Part shown: in pieces, positions 30,538 through 42,675 of the stretch
Layout: each line of letters starts with the position of its first letter
Numbering within the stretch: position 1 is the first letter of the stretch
Source of the DNA: Calliopum simillimum
Taxonomy: Eukaryota; Arthropoda; Insecta; Diptera; Lauxaniidae
Length of the DNA stretch: 64,000 nt
NCBI GenBank assembly: GCA_951812925.1
Contig: OX638371.1
Coordinates: 46,164,101-46,228,100 of the forward strand
Direction of reading: 5' to 3'
Translations under genes and position numbers: made by a program
Notes under the pieces: generated by a model
Seen by the model: only the letters and a program-made list of their open reading frames with translations
What the model was told of the DNA's origin: nothing
Databases searched by the model: none

Positions 30538-31628
30538 TTAAAATCTCATTTGATTAACAAATTTATCAAACTTTAAATTTGTAAGTGGCTTAGTAAATAT
30601 ATCGGCTATCATTTTACCTGAGCTTACTGAATTTAATTTAATTTTGTTTTCAAAAACATTGTCTCTGATAAAATGGTGCCTTATGTCTATATGCTTAGTT
30701 TTTGAATGATAAGACTCATTTAATGCCAGTTGTATGGCACTCTGGTTATCGCAGTGTATCGTAGTTGGTTCTAATTCTCGTTGGAATAATTCATGTTCCA
30801 GTCCTCGTAGCCAGAGAGTCTCCTGCACTGCTGCATCAATTGCCATGTATTCAGCTTCACAGGTAGATAGTGCTGTTGTAGCCTGTTTTTTAGAACCCCA
30901 AGCGATTGCTGCACCTTTCTTTGTAACCACGTAGCATCACAAAAAACTTGTTTCAAACGCCCCTTTTTTTTTAAAAGTTAATTTAAACTCGATGGTTTTT
31001 AAATATCGCAAGCCGCGTTTAGCTGCGACCCAATGCTGCATACCAAAATTATTGTTAAAACGGCTAAGATAGTTCACAGCGTAGCAAATATCTGGTTTCG
31101 TCAGCTGTGCTGCAAGCAATAAACTGCCAATCAATTCCTGGTACGGATATTTCTGCATTTCATCTTTCTCTTTTTCATCAGTAGGACAATCACTTTTCGT
31201 TAACTTCACATTCGGGTCCATCGTAGTTGACACTTCATTACATGAACTCATACCAAAACGTTCCAAAATTCTAGCAATGTAACCCGATTGATCAACTGTG
31301 ATATATTTCCCACGCTGGTAATTTAATTGCATTCCAAGAAATGACTTTGCTTTTCCAAGGTCTTTTATTTTGAATACTTTCATTAAATTATTGATCAAAG
31401 CGTTCTTTTCTTTCTCATTTTTCCAGAAAATCATCATGTCATCAACATAAATAGCCAAAATGATTGTTATCATTACCTTCATTTTTGACATAAATGCATT
31501 GATCTGTTTTTAGTTGACGCATACCTAGTTTCTTTAAAGTTTGACTTAATTTTATATTCCACATTCTCGACGCTTGTTTCAGCCCGTATATTGGCCTATT
31601 TAATCTTAAAATCTTACCTTGGGGAACT
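30538..31628 (-). pseudogene. copia reverse transcriptase C-half and RNase H, copy A
   Basis: Minus strand, order 31628 down to 30538. RLNRPIYGLKQASRMW is followed by a frameshift, then AIYVDDMMIFW (RT catalytic YVDD), FLGMQLNY, YQELIGSLL and RPDICYAVNYLS-like sequence. RNase H comes last: STCEAEYMAIDAAVQETLWL, HCDNQSAIQLA, KHIDIRHHFIR and IADIFTKPL. About 40 residues at the start of RNase H are missing (junction near 30930-30960). Stops and frameshifts make it non-functional, and the same lesions are in copy B, so they predate the duplication. Confidence 0.92.
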
Positions 31629-32269
31629 TTAACCCATTCCCCGCCAGCACTTATTTTTTTGAATTTGATGGTGATTTTTTGTTTGGGGGGTAAAAGAAGG
31701 TTCCTGAGTTCAAATCCGGTTAGCTTTTTCAGCGACCACGCCCCATTTTTCCATGGTGCCCTGATGCCATATGGCATCACTGGCGGGAACCTCTTAGCAA
31801 AAAAATTAGTTGAGTTTTATTTAAAACTCTATTTTTTACACGTATGCATACATATTTTTTGACTAAAAATGGTAAGTTAGCATACTAATCCGCGGTAGTG
31901 TGATATTTGATGAAACATTTAACGCATAAATCTACATCGCATCTTATGCACCTATTTCAGATTTGGTTTTTGCACGGTCTATATTTACATCTAAGCCGAT
32001 CCCATTAACCAACGTAATGCGCGATTCCATCAAAACGTGAGTTTTGATCCATTCGATTAGTTCCTTCCATACATTAATTATATTGTTCGACTGCCTTTAG
32101 ACTTTCGACCATTATACGCTTCCATTCTGTTCTACAAAAGGGCGTAGCTATCGATTGTAGATCTCTTCCATGTGAAGTAGAAGCAACTTAAACGCAATTA
32201 TTATCATTCCACTTTACAATGGCGATGTCAAATTCCTTGTTTTCTGCAAATTTGATATGCCCTCTTTTT

Positions 32270-32800
32270 TTATTTTTTTCTTGATGTCTTTCCAGGAAGT
32301 GGGCATTTGTGTGGAATGCAATTTTCTCTTATGGTTCCTGTTACATTGTAGCCTAGGCTTTGCAAATAATTTAAAACTGGGATTCCAGGTAATAAATCAT
32401 CGAAGTAAAAGTGGAATAGGAGGGCACAAATGCCGTCAGGAAGGGCGTTGATAATTTGTAATAGAGCTGCCACAAAGTGAATACAACAATACTTTCCTCG
32501 GTAAATACCAAAGGACTCCAAATACCCTCCAAAAGTGTTCAGACACTATGCAATGAATCTAAATCGAATAAGTTTGGCTCGAATAAACTGTTGAGAGCAG
32601 TCTGAAATACGGTGTCATGGACTCATCAAATGAAGCTCAGGGTGAAAGGGATCAATGTGTTTTTTCAGTGTAAAGTGAATAAAACGGCTTATTTGATTGA
32701 AACTATTTCGAGACATGCCAGCAAAAATCTTGGCTTTAATGATCCAACAATCTTTACGATTAACTACAAGCATTGTAACCAAAGATAAGCATAATCCCAA
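32270..32800 (-). pseudogene. piggyBac transposase remnant, copy A
   Basis: Minus strand 32800-32615 encodes AGMSRNSFNQISRFIHF, and 32521-32270 encodes FYFDDLLPGIPVLNYL (one catalytic Asp) and GYNVTGTIREN, all strongly piggyBac-like. The rest of the roughly 550-residue protein is missing or unreadable, with stops between the pieces. Non-functional; any movement would need another source of transposase. Confidence 0.85.
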
Positions 32801-32904
32801 TAGTTAGATGCATCCACAATCATTTACAGCACGTCTTCATAAAAAAAGGCTCGAAAAATTCATATGACACCCAGGCCCATTCACACGGGGTGGGTTTTTT
32901 AGGT

Positions 32905-33048
32905 GTTCAAACCCCCCCAGGTAGATATTTTCCCCATATAATTTATTTATTAATTAAATTATTGAACTAAATTTGGTGTTCAAACCCCCCCCAGGTAGAT
33001 ATTTTCCCCATATAAATTATTTATGAATTGAATTATTGAAATAAATGG
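32905..33048. repeat. About 74-bp tandem duplication in piggyBac
   Basis: GTGTTCAAACCCCCCCAGG followed by TAGATATTTTCCCCATATAA occurs twice in direct order (about 32907 and 32980), also in copy B (42093, 42166). Confidence 0.85.
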
Positions 33049-33489
33049 AAATTAATCTAAACTTTACATAAGCGGTTCCCGCCAGTGATGCCATATGGCA
33101 CACTTAAAATATATTCAGGCCTATCACTTAGTAAGGAACAACTTATGGAAAAATATAAATACACTTTAGAAACTAATGTATTACTCTTCAATTTGGCATA
33201 ATTACTTTTTTCTAAATCGAAATACAAATAAATAATTTTTTGCAGTTCGCCGACGTCTCGATGCCATAATCGATTTTTTTCGAATAATTTTTCAATGATC
33301 ACTTCCTCTCCGCTCGCGATTGAAAAGTTGATGGAATATTTACGCGTGGAATGCATCAAATGATAGATCAAACATTTCTACGCACATAAAAAACAACAAG
33401 CCTGCGCGAAAAAGTTACAAAATGATTTTGGTGAACATTCGGGTAGTGCGTTTTAACTGTGCCGTATGGCATCACTGGCGGGGATTGGG

Positions 33490-34154
33490 TTAATGCCTTC
33501 TGGTGGCTCTATAAAAAGTTCCTCATTCAAGTTACCCTTAAGAAACGCCGTACAAACATCCAAATGATCGATTTGCATATCAAATTCCAAAGCGAGAGAT
33601 AAAAGATATCGTAAAGATGTGTACCTCATTACTGATGAATATCTTTCCGAGTAATCTATTCCACTCCTTTGTGCACAACCTCGTGCCACTAATCGAGCTT
33701 TGTATCGCACTACTTCTCCTTTATCATTCAACTTTTTCTTAAAAATCCACTTTGTTGTTAATACTATTTTATGTGCAGGAACGTATACTATACTCCAGGT
33801 ATTGTTTTCAACAAGTGATTTATGTTCCTCAGCAATAGCATTCAGCCAGCTAACTTTCTCAATACTTTTTGTAGCTTCAGTGTAACTTTGAGGCTCATCA
33901 ATGTTTTCACACGCAATGTATGTAACGTAGTCGCTCATGTCGAGTGGATTCCGCTATCTTGTCGAACGTCGGGTTGGTTCTGCTTCTTCCTCACTAAAAC
34001 TAATCAATTCCTCTGAATTTTCCTCACTATCACATGTAGTGGTTTCATCGATTTGTTCACGGTTAAACTCTGCTTCATCCTCCGCAGATTCAAAATCACT
34101 TTCATCATATTTCTCCTCGATATTCACAACATTACGATCTGAAGTTTTATTCAT
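33490..34154 (-). pseudogene. copia RT N-half and integrase-RT linker, copy A
   Basis: The minus strand 33938-33494 encodes SWLNAIAEEHKSLVENNTW, TTKWIFKKKL, YKARLVARGCAQ, DVCTAFLKG (RT catalytic Asp) and FIEPPEG. The acidic linker (ESDFESAEDEAEFN, 34154-33954) precedes it. A stop separates linker from RT. The RT is cut at TTAA 33490 by piggyBac. Confidence 0.9.
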
Positions 34155-34166
34155 AATATCACGATC

Positions 34167-35174
34167 TTAATTTTCATCTAGCAAAATCCTCACTAAATTC
34201 TGATCGTTTAAAACTTTCTGTTGATTACTAACATTGTTCGAAAAATACATTTCATTTTCTATGAAAACCGCATTGCGACTTACGTGCATTTTTTTAAGTA
34301 CTGGACCGCATAATCTATACGCCTTCGAATTTTCACAGTAACCAAGCATTATGCACTTTCTTGATTTCGGATCCCATTTTCTACGTCGCTCTTTTGGTAT
34401 CATGACCATCACTTTGCATCCAAAAACACGAAGATGAGCTAAATTTTGTTCCACGCCGCTCCAAATTTCTTCCGGTGATTTATTGTTGAGTTTCATATTC
34501 GGAGTTCGGTTTAACAGATAAGCTGCCGTAATTGTAGCTTCTGCCCAATAATATTTCTTTAGATGTGCGTCAAATTTCATAGATCGGGCTCGTCCTAATA
34601 TAGTTGTATTCATGCGCTCCGCTTTTCCGTTTTGTTGCGGACTGTATGGAGCTGACGTTTGATGGATTATGCCACTGCTTTCACAAATTTGTCGCATTTT
34701 CTCATTGCAGAATTATAGTCCATTGTCTGATCGAAGTATTTTCATCTTCTTTCCAGTTTGATTCTCCACTAAATTTTTGATCGCTTTAAGTATAGCTGGA
34801 GCTTCTGATTTTTGCTTTATCATGTAGACAAAGACCTTGTTTGAATAATCATCAACAAATAAAAGAAAATATGCAGCTACTCAAAGCGACTTTTCTTCCA
34901 TCGGACCCCACACGTCCGTATGAGCCAGTTGTAAAACTTCCGTCGTTCTGCTTGTAGACGATTTATACGATAACGTTGACTGCTTACCTTGTAAACATGA
35001 ATCGCGTATCTTTGACTTTAAATCTGTTTCTACGCCTGACTTTTCATTACAGTTCAATTTATCAATATTTATATCAGCCGCATGACCCAACCGTTTATGC
35101 AATAGCTCTCTACTTAAACCTATAAAAAATTTTTGTTGTTCATCAATTTCCAGTTTAAACATTCCATTTTGCAT
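34167..35174 (-). pseudogene. copia integrase, copy A
   Basis: The minus strand encodes LLHKRLGHAADINIDKL (pre-integrase His/Cys zinc region), HTDVWGPM (first Asp), about 34850-34720 the middle of the core with LRSDNGL (second Asp, next codon a stop), and YSPQQNGKAERMNTT (Glu). The tail has FGCKVMVMIP and MLGYCENSKAYR. Two stops (34878 region and just before CNEKM) break it. Copy B lacks this part entirely. Confidence 0.9.
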
Positions 35175-35180
35175 ATGTGC

Positions 35181-35873
35181 CTACGCAACAATTTGTCCTT
35201 TTTCTAAAATTTTGCACTCATTCTTTTCAAATTTTATCGCAAAACCTTTTTCTGCCAACTGACTTACTGACAACAAATGTGCACATATCTCCGGAACATA
35301 CAAAACATCTTTCAGTAACACTTCTTCAATTTTGTTATTCAATTTTAATTTCAATCGGTCATCTTCTTTTCCGATTACCTTCAAATAACTATTGTTAGCA
35401 ATTGCAACAAAATTGTTTTCAGAAATTTGATTGAAATTTGTACAATCATCTTTACATTTCGCCATGTGGACAGTTGCTCCTGAGTCAACAAACCATACTG
35501 ATTCTGTGGAGTCAAATTTTACAGCAAGACTTGCCATGGTTTTCGCATTATTATTAAAAAACTTTTTCTTCTCTTTACAAAATTTGGCAATATGTCCTTC
35601 TTTTTTGCATTTATAGCAAATAATTTTGCTATTCTTTTTAGCACCATCACTGTCACTATGTTTCTTATGGTTAGAATATAATGCTGATTCTGCAGCACCA
35701 ATTGTGCTCGCATTCATTCTGGTGTACGTGTCAAAATCTTGCAACAGTTTTGTTTTTATGGTATCCGCCGTTATTTGTACGTTAATACTTTCTATTGCCA
35801 TTATCATCGGCGCAAAATGCTCGGGCAAACCGCTTAGCAATAGGCTTCCGGCCCACTTATCATTGACAGTCAT
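35181..35873 (-). pseudogene. copia gag C-half and protease, copy A
   Basis: The minus strand is open for 230 codons. It carries DKWAGSLLLSGLPEHF (gag), CYKCKKEGHIAKFC (CCHC nucleocapsid knuckle, Cys-x2-Cys-x4-His-x4-Cys), WFVDSGATVHM (aspartic protease active site DSGA) and VLYVPEICAHLLSVSQL. A stop at its end separates it from integrase. The gag N-terminus, leader and 5' LTR are missing, cut off by the foldback at about 35927. Confidence 0.9.
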
Positions 35874-35926
35874 TCCAATTTGATTTAGCTTTGTGCAGTA
35901 TCAATTATCGTATCCACGTAAAAGAG

Positions 35927-37053
35927 AAAAAATTTACATACAGCCGTACAAATGTTTAGGGGTCACCTCTAGAGGGGTCAAATTTTTACCAAGCATACTT
36001 GCCCCCTATCTCTAACCCCTAAAGGGGCTCCCATACAAAATTGACATTTTTAGGAAATCGACCCCCACCACTCCCTGCGTGCCCCTAGAAGGGTCAAATG
36101 TAAGACTGGTCCCTAATATTTTTTCCCAGCATACTTACACTGTATCTCTGACTCTTTAGGGGGCTCCCATACAAAATAGATGTAATAGACTAAAAAATAT
36201 GGAAAGGGAATCGTCAAATAGGCCCATAACTGCCCAGAAGTCACTCCTAGAGGAGTCAAATATATGATCGACCCCCATTAGCCTCCCTCCAAAGTTTTTT
36301 CTTAGCATGCCTTCCCCTTATTTCCAATCCTTAAGGGGCCTCCCAAACAAAATTACTGTTTTTATATAAAATGCCCCCATTGCCCTAACTGGCACACGGG
36401 TACTCCTAGAAGGGTCAAATGTATGACTGACCCCCATTATTTTTTTTGGGGCTTATATTTTTCCCCCACATACTTACCCCCTATTTTCAACCCCGAAAGG
36501 GGCTGCCATACAATTTTTTTTTTTTATAAATTTTCCTAGAAATAATGGGGGTCGGTCATATAATTGACCCTTCTAGAGGTACCCATGGTCCAGTTAGGGC
36601 AGTGGGGGCAGTTTAAAAAAAAAACGTAAGGGTAGGTAAGCTGTGAAACTTTGGAGGGGGGTAATGGGGGTCGGTCATATATTTGACTCCTCTAGGAGAG
36701 ACTCCTGGGCAGTTATGGGCCTATTTGACGATTTCTTTTCCATATTTTTTATGTCTATGACGTCAGTTTTGTATGGGAGCCCCCTAAAGAGCTAGAGATA
36801 TAGGGTAAGTACGGTAGAAAAAAATGTTGGGAAGGAAAAAATATTAGGGGCTGGTCATACATTTGACCCTTCCATGGGCACCCTGGGAGTGGTGGGGGTC
36901 GATTTCCAAAAAATGTCAATTTTGTATGGAAGCCCCCTTAGGGGTTAGAGATAAGAGGTAGGTATGCTTGGTGAAAATGTTGGGGGAGAAAAAATAATGT
37001 GGGTCGGTCATACATTTGAACCCTCTAGAGGTCGCCCCTTTTGTAGGGATGTA
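35927..37053. mobile_element. 1.1-kb foldback element with sub-repeated arms
   Basis: The ends (AATTTACATACAGCC and GGATGTAAGTAAATT) and full arms are inverted around about 36510-36530. Each arm consists of three to four diverged modules of roughly 120-160 bases: a TCTAGAGGGGTCAAAT-like motif, a CATACTTAC motif and a GGGGCTCCCATACAAAA motif, e.g. at 35963, 36081, 36239, 36397 and inverted at 36570, 36690, 36860, 37015. GACCCCCATTA recurs in each. No coding region. This architecture resembles FB/Galileo-type foldbacks. Confidence 0.85.
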
Positions 37054-37206
37054 AGTAAATTGTTTTTCCTTTTCTCTCATCTTTGACCTCGATGCGCCAA
37101 CCCCACCCTCAAAATTGTTTTTGCAAACTCATTTTTTTCTCCAACCTCACACAATTGAGGGGTGTCAAGTATCAAAATCCAAAATTCGTGCACTAAAACA
37201 CCCCTA
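37054..37206. other. Unique junction DNA before block copy B
   Basis: 150 bases without match to the region upstream of copy A (27056). Contains CCAACCCCACCCTC and an AGGGGTGTCAAG/CACCCCTAA pair. Marks the left breakpoint of the duplication. Confidence 0.6.
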
Positions 37207-38299
37207 ATGTACACCAATCAATTTTTATTAAAAAAATAATTAATTTTCAAACAGGTATGTATTATTAAGTGTAACTTGAGTAGTGGGCAAGAGTGGGGGC
37301 TGCAAATTAAAGAGAAGGTAAAGAATACTTCAATCTATCAAATCATGCCAAAAAATTGCAGCAACTAAGTGGATCTTTTTTTGGCACTCTAGCGTTCTAC
37401 GTACTTAAAAGAAATTTTTGGTTTCTTAGAAATATGCCACTTTTACCTTTATTTTTTCCATTTATGAATGTAAGTGATACACCAAAATATTCAGAAAAGA
37501 ACAGAGTTAAAGATTTGTGGCCGAAATATTATTTAAAATTGTAAACAAAACTTGTCCAGCGATTTTCATTTGGCACAACTTTAATAAACATTTTCGATAT
37601 CAAAAAATGTTCTATGTTTTGACGTTTGTATGCTATAAAGTAAAGAAAGAAACCATATTATTGTCTCGGTTACTGATATCCTAGACAATTGTTTTTCAAA
37701 ATATCTAACCAAAACTTCCCGGAATTAAAGTTTATTTTTGGGCTTTTGGCCAGGATATTTGGATTTTGCCGCACTGTGCGTCGTCGGTGCTGTTTTTGAA
37801 ATTTTTCGTTGAGTTGTTTTGATCACGTGTTGATCTTTTGATGTTAAAATATTGACATTAAGTTGAGTAATGCCCGTTGTTGTTGTGGATAGAGCGTTTT
37901 GTGGTATGACTTTGTGGGTTTGAAGAGAATACGGGTGTGGTGAAATTATTAGATGATGCAAGAATGTTGTAATAATTAAGGAAGCATTGGAAAATGTTGG
38001 TGTTGAATTGAGATCTATTTTATTACTATGAGAAACTGTTGGAAAGCTAGAAGTGTTTGGTTTAGTAGTATCTGATCTAGGTGGGATAGGAGGAGTGGAG
38101 AGAGTAGAATTATTTTGTTTGTCTCTTTTCGGAGAGCTTGTGATTTCGGAGGTTGATGATGTAAGTAGTGTTAATGTTTTTATTTGTTTTGGATGTAATA
38201 TAAGAAAAAGAAGGGGATTAAGAAAAGAAAGAGGGAGCTTGCGCTCTGAATTTTTTCGCAGCTTCACGTATTGTGATGTTTACATCAGAGATATGTAAC

Positions 38300-39470
38300 T
38301 TGCCACCAAATGCTATCTCAAGCTGTCAGCATGCTTACCAAAAAGGAAAATCCGTAGACAGCCCTTCGCTCAGTTGTTCAAACAATAGAGAGTGCCCTAC
38401 ATTTTCAAGAATACATTATTGCTAATTTTTTTGACATAGAGGGTGCTTTCAATAATGTGAGTACAATTACAATTTTGAAAGCATTAACTAAAGCAAACGT
38501 CAATCGTCGTATTCGAGAATGGATTAAAACACTCTTAAGGGGGGCTTCTCATGTAACACGTCAAAAAGTAGTTGTTTTTCGGGATTTTTTTTCAATCGGA
38601 AAATAAAAACACACACAAATAATTTTTTGCAAATATTTAAGAACATGTTTGAACTATAAAAAAAGCATTTTTTCAAAAACTAAAATGACAAAATGGCGGA
38701 CTTATTAAATGTCGCGTGTGGCGTGACGCTGCTGACGGATTTATCGCGGTACATTGTGGAGCCCAAAGTTTTTATCTGAAACATAAAACAAAATTTTTTT
38801 GTTATTCAGCAGGGTTCCCCTGAGTGCATGAATGTCTGCAATTCCAAAAAATTCGATTCTACAATATTGAAATCACGTCTTGAAAAAAAAGTGCTATTTT
38901 TTCGTCATTTTTTGTCGCTAAATGGGGCTAAAAAGTGTATAAAATAACTTTTTTTCCACAATTTCAGACATTCATGAACTCTTTCAATTTATAATCTGCA
39001 AAACACTTTTTAGAAATCAAAAATCGGTTAAGTAGTTTTTTCGCAATCGTGTACCGCGATTTTAAAACCATAGTTTTGAGAAAAAACGATTTAAAGTTTG
39101 AGTTTCGCACACAAACCGCGCCCGAGCGCGCTGGTTCAATCAATCATATTTTCCATAATATTTAGAGTTGAGTCATGAAACTTTGGGAATATACTCCCAA
39201 GACGTTATTCTATCAACCTATGAAAAAAAAAATCGATTTTTTGAAAATTTTACATGAGAAGCCCCCATTAAGCAGTCGCGTTATTAAAGTAGAATGGGGG
39301 CAGAGTGTCTGCCAAAAATATGCAACTAGAGGTACTCCAAAGGGAGGTATTTTATCACCACTTCTGTGGATACTTGCTATCTATACTTGAGGGCACTTAA
39401 TAAAAAGGGTGACATAGTGGTAGCCTATGCTGATGACATTGTTATTTTACACTTTTCAAGATCAAAATGA
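38300..39470 (+). pseudogene. Non-LTR RT fragment, copy B
   Basis: Bases 38300-38534 encode the RT up to RRIREWIKTLL without the interruption found in copy A. After the 729-bp insertion, 39272-39390 encode IKVEWGQSVCQKYATRGTPK and GGILSPLLW, then TGA, and 39420-39445 read VAYADDIVI in a shifted frame. The YADD catalytic pair is preserved. The 3' part is cut by the copia LTR at 39476. Confidence 0.82.
38539..39267. mobile_element. 729-bp TTAA-flanked nonautonomous element
   Basis: TTAA is duplicated (38535-38538, 39268-39271). The ends GGGGGGCTTCTCATGTAA and TTACATGAGAAGCCCCCA are inverted. Copy A keeps the empty site CTCTTAAGCAG at 30098. TTAA insertion suggests piggyBac-type mobilisation, although the GGGGG ends differ from the CCC ends of the 31633 element. 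No coding capacity. Confidence 0.85.
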
Positions 39471-39475
39471 GAAAG

Positions 39476-39700
39476 TGTAAAATCGTAATGAGTCTTAGAA
39501 TAATCCAGTACAAATGAAACGCCTTTTATAATGCAAAAAATACTTTTAATAAAATTCAAGAAATAAACTTGCAGCGAAACAGAACATAAAAGCAAGCAAA
39601 GAAGAAAAAATCGTTACAACGCTACTACTTTTTACAAACACAAAAAATCTAATTCACATAGTTACCAGACTATCAAAAAACTTATTTTTAATTTTCAACA
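39476..39700 (-). repeat. copia 3' LTR, copy B
   Basis: Same as 30308-30515 with a few substitutions and about 17 extra bases (ATTCAAGAAATAA, 39550). TG...CA ends on the minus strand retained. Confidence 0.7.
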
Positions 39701-39722
39701 TCCACACTAAAAATTATTTATT

Positions 39723-40814
39723 TTAAAATCTCATTTGATTAACAAATTTATCAAACTTTACATTTGTAAGTGGCTTAGTAAATATATCGGCTATCATATT
39801 ATCTGAGCTTACTGAATTTAATTTAATTTTGTTTTCAAAAACATTGTCTCTGATAAAATGGTGCCTTATGTCTATATGCTTAGTTTTTGAATGATAAGAC
39901 TCATTTAATGCCAGTTGTATGGCACTCTGGTTATCGCAGTGTATCGTAGTTGGTTCTAATTCTCGTTGGAATAATTCATGTTCCAGTCCTCGTAGCCAGA
40001 GAGTCTCCTGCACTGCTGCATCAATTGCCATGTATTCAGCTTCACAGGTAGATAGTGCTGTTGTAGCCTGTTTTTTAGAACCCCAAGCGATTGCTGCACC
40101 TTTCTTTGTAACCACGTAGCATCACAAAAAACTTGTTTCAAACGCCTCTTCTTTTTTAAAAGTTAATTTAAAGTCGATGGTTTTTTAACTATCGCAAGCC
40201 GCGTTTAGCTGCGACCCAATGCTTCATACCAAAATTATTGTTAAAACAGCTAAGATAGTTCACAGCGTAGCAAATATCTGGTCTCGTCAGCTGTGCTGCA
40301 AACAATAAACTGCCAATCAATTCCTGGTACGGATATTTCTGCATTTCATCTTTCCCTTTTTCATCAGTAGGGCAATCACTTTTCGTTAACTTCACATTCG
40401 GGTCCATCGTAGTTGACACTTCATTACATGAACTCATACCAAAACGTTCCAAAATTCTAGCAATGTAACCCGATTGATCAACTGTGATATATTTCCCACG
40501 CTGGTAATTTAATTGCATTCCAAGAAATGACTTTGCTTTTCCAAGGTCTTTTATTTTGAATACTTTCATTAAATTATTGATCAAAGCGTTCTTTTCTTTC
40601 TCATTTTTCCAGAAAATCATCATGTCATCAACATAAATAGCCAAAATGATTGTTATCATTACCTTCATTTTTGACATAAATGCATTGATCTGTTTTTAGT
40701 TGACGCATACCTAGTTTCTTTAAAGTTTGACTTAATTTTATATTCCACATTCTCGACGCTTGTTTCAGCCCGTATATTGGCCTATTTAATCTTAAAATCT
40801 TACCTTGGGGAACT
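39723..40814 (-). pseudogene. copia RT C-half and RNase H, copy B
   Basis: Nearly identical to 30538-31628: same frameshift before AIYVDDMMIFW, same RNase H deletion, same motifs (STCEAEYMAID, KHIDIRHHFIR, IADIFTKPL). Differences include SSGKM to SSDNM and LSRFN to LSCFN. Shared lesions show that the copia was already dead when copied. Confidence 0.92.
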
Positions 40815-40818
40815 TTAA

Positions 40819-42675
40819 CCCATTCGCCGCCAGCACTTATTTTTTTGAATTTGATGGTGATTTTTTGTTTGGGGGGTAAAAGAAGGTTCCTGAGTTCAAA
40901 TCCGGTTAGCTTTTTCAGCGACCACGCCCCATTTTTCCATGGTGCCCTGATGCCATATGGCATCACTGGCGGGAACCTCTTAGCAAAAAAATTAGTTGAG
41001 TTTTATTTAAAACTCTATTTTTTACACGTATGCATACATATTTTTTGACTAAAAATGGTAAGTTAGCATACTAATCCGCGGTAGTGTGATATTTGATGAA
41101 ACATTTAACGCATAAATCTACATCGCATCTTATGCACCTATTTCAGATTTGGTTTTTGCACGGTCTATATTTACATCTAAGCCGATCCCATTAACCAACG
41201 TAATGCGCGATTCCATCAAAACGTGAGTTTTGATCCATTCGATTAGTTCCTTCCATACATTAATTATATTGTTCGACTGCCTTTAGACTTTCGACCATTA
41301 TACGCTTCCATTCTGTTCTACAAAAGGGCGTAGCTATCGATTGTAGATCTCTTCCATGTGAAGTAGAAGCAACTTAAACGCAATTATTATCATTCCACTT
41401 TACAATGGCGATGTCAAATTCCTTGTTTTCTGCAAATTTGATATGCCCTCTTTTTTTATTTTTTTCTTGATGTCTTTCCAGGAAGTGGGAATTTGTGTGG
41501 AATGCAATTTTCTCTTATGGTTCCTGTTACATTGTAGCCTAGGCTTTGCAAATAATTTAAAACTGGGATTCCAGGTAATAAATCATCGAAGTAAAAGTGG
41601 AATAGGAGGGCACAAATGCCGTCAGGAAGGGCGTTGATAATTTGTAATAGAGCTGCCACAAAGTGAATACAACAATACTTTCCTCGGTAAATACCAAAGG
41701 ACTCCAAATACCCTCCAAAAGTGTTCAGACACTATGCAATGAATCTAAATCGAATAAGTTTGGCTCGAATAAACTGTTGAGAGCAGTCTGAAATACGGTG
41801 TCATGGACTCATCAAATGAAGCTCAGGGTGAAAGGGATCAATGTGTTTTTTCAGTGTAAAGTGAATAAAACGGCTTATTTGATTGAAACTATTTCGAGAC
41901 ATGCCAGCAAAAATCTTGGCTTTAATGATCCAACAATCTTTACGATTAACTACAAGCATTGTAACCAAAGATAAGCATAATCCCAATAGTTAGATGCATC
42001 CACAATCATTTACAGCACGTCTTCATAAAAAAAGGCTCGAAAAATTCATATGACACCCAGGCCCATTCACACGGGGTGGGTTTTTTAGGTGTTCAAACCC
42101 CCCCAGGTAGATATTTTCCCCATATAATTTATTTATTAATTAAATTATTGAACTAAATTTGGTGTTCAAACCCCCCCCAGGTAGATATTTTCCCCATATA
42201 AATTATTTATGAATTGAATTATTGAAATAAACGGAAATTAATCTAAACTTTACATAAGCGGTTCCCGCCAGTGATGCCATATGGCACACTTAAAATATAT
42301 TCAGGCCTATCACTTAGTAAGGAACAACTTATGGAAAAATATAAATACACTTTAGAAACTAATGTATTACTCTTCAATTTGGCATAATTACTTTTTTCTA
42401 AATCGAAATACAAATAAATAATTTTTTGCAGTTCGCCGACGTCTCGATGCCATAATCGATTTTTTTCGAATAATTTTTCAATGATCACTTCCTCTCCGCT
42501 CGCGATTGAAAAGTTGATGGAATATTTACGCGTGGAATGCATCAAATGATAGATCAAACATTTCTACGCACATAAAAAACAACAAGCCTGCGCGAAAAAG
42601 TTACAAAATGATTTTGGTGAACATTCGGGTAGTGCGTTTTAACTGTGCCGTATGGCATCACTGGCGGGGATTGGG
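40819..42675 (-). mobile_element. piggyBac-like element inside copia, copy B
   Basis: 1857 bp between TTAA 40815-40818 and TTAA 42676-42679, same ends and same internal stops as copy A. The transposase traces lie at 41456-41707 and 41801-41986 on the minus strand. It differs from copy A by only a few bases, for example CATTCGCCGCC at the left end. Confidence 0.92.

Larger units (their letters stand above)
31633..33489 (-). mobile_element. piggyBac-like element inside copia, copy A
   Basis: Bounded by TTAA on both sides (31629-31632, 33490-33493), starting CCCATTCCCCGCCAG and ending CTGGCGGGGATTGGG: the CCC...GGG ends and TTAA target are typical of piggyBac. Subterminal inverted motifs CCCGCCAGTGATGCCATATG recur at 31760-31790, 33069-33097 and 33466. 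Length 1857 bp, the same as in copy B. Ignoring insert and one TTAA, the copia frame is continuous. Confidence 0.92.
27056..34013. repeat. Duplicated block, copy A
   Basis: From TGTACACCAATC at 27058 to the copia region near 34013, the sequence matches 37207-43190 in the same orientation, at an offset of about 9.2 kb. Order: TIR-element tail, 28150-29226 flank, non-LTR RT, copia 3' LTR, copia pol with piggyBac. Private to this copy are the mariner 27233-28147 and the TA element 29229-29999. Identity by eye is about 97-99 percent outside insertions. Confidence 0.92.

Noticed and set aside
32257..32451. Plus-strand frames inside piggyBac (also 31659-31862, 41443-41637)
   Set aside because: Antisense to recognisable piggyBac transposase or TIR sequence.
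33057..33371. 104-codon minus-strand frame in piggyBac
   Set aside because: No similarity to the transposase order and bounded by subterminal inverted repeats; may be transposase N-terminus but not supportable.
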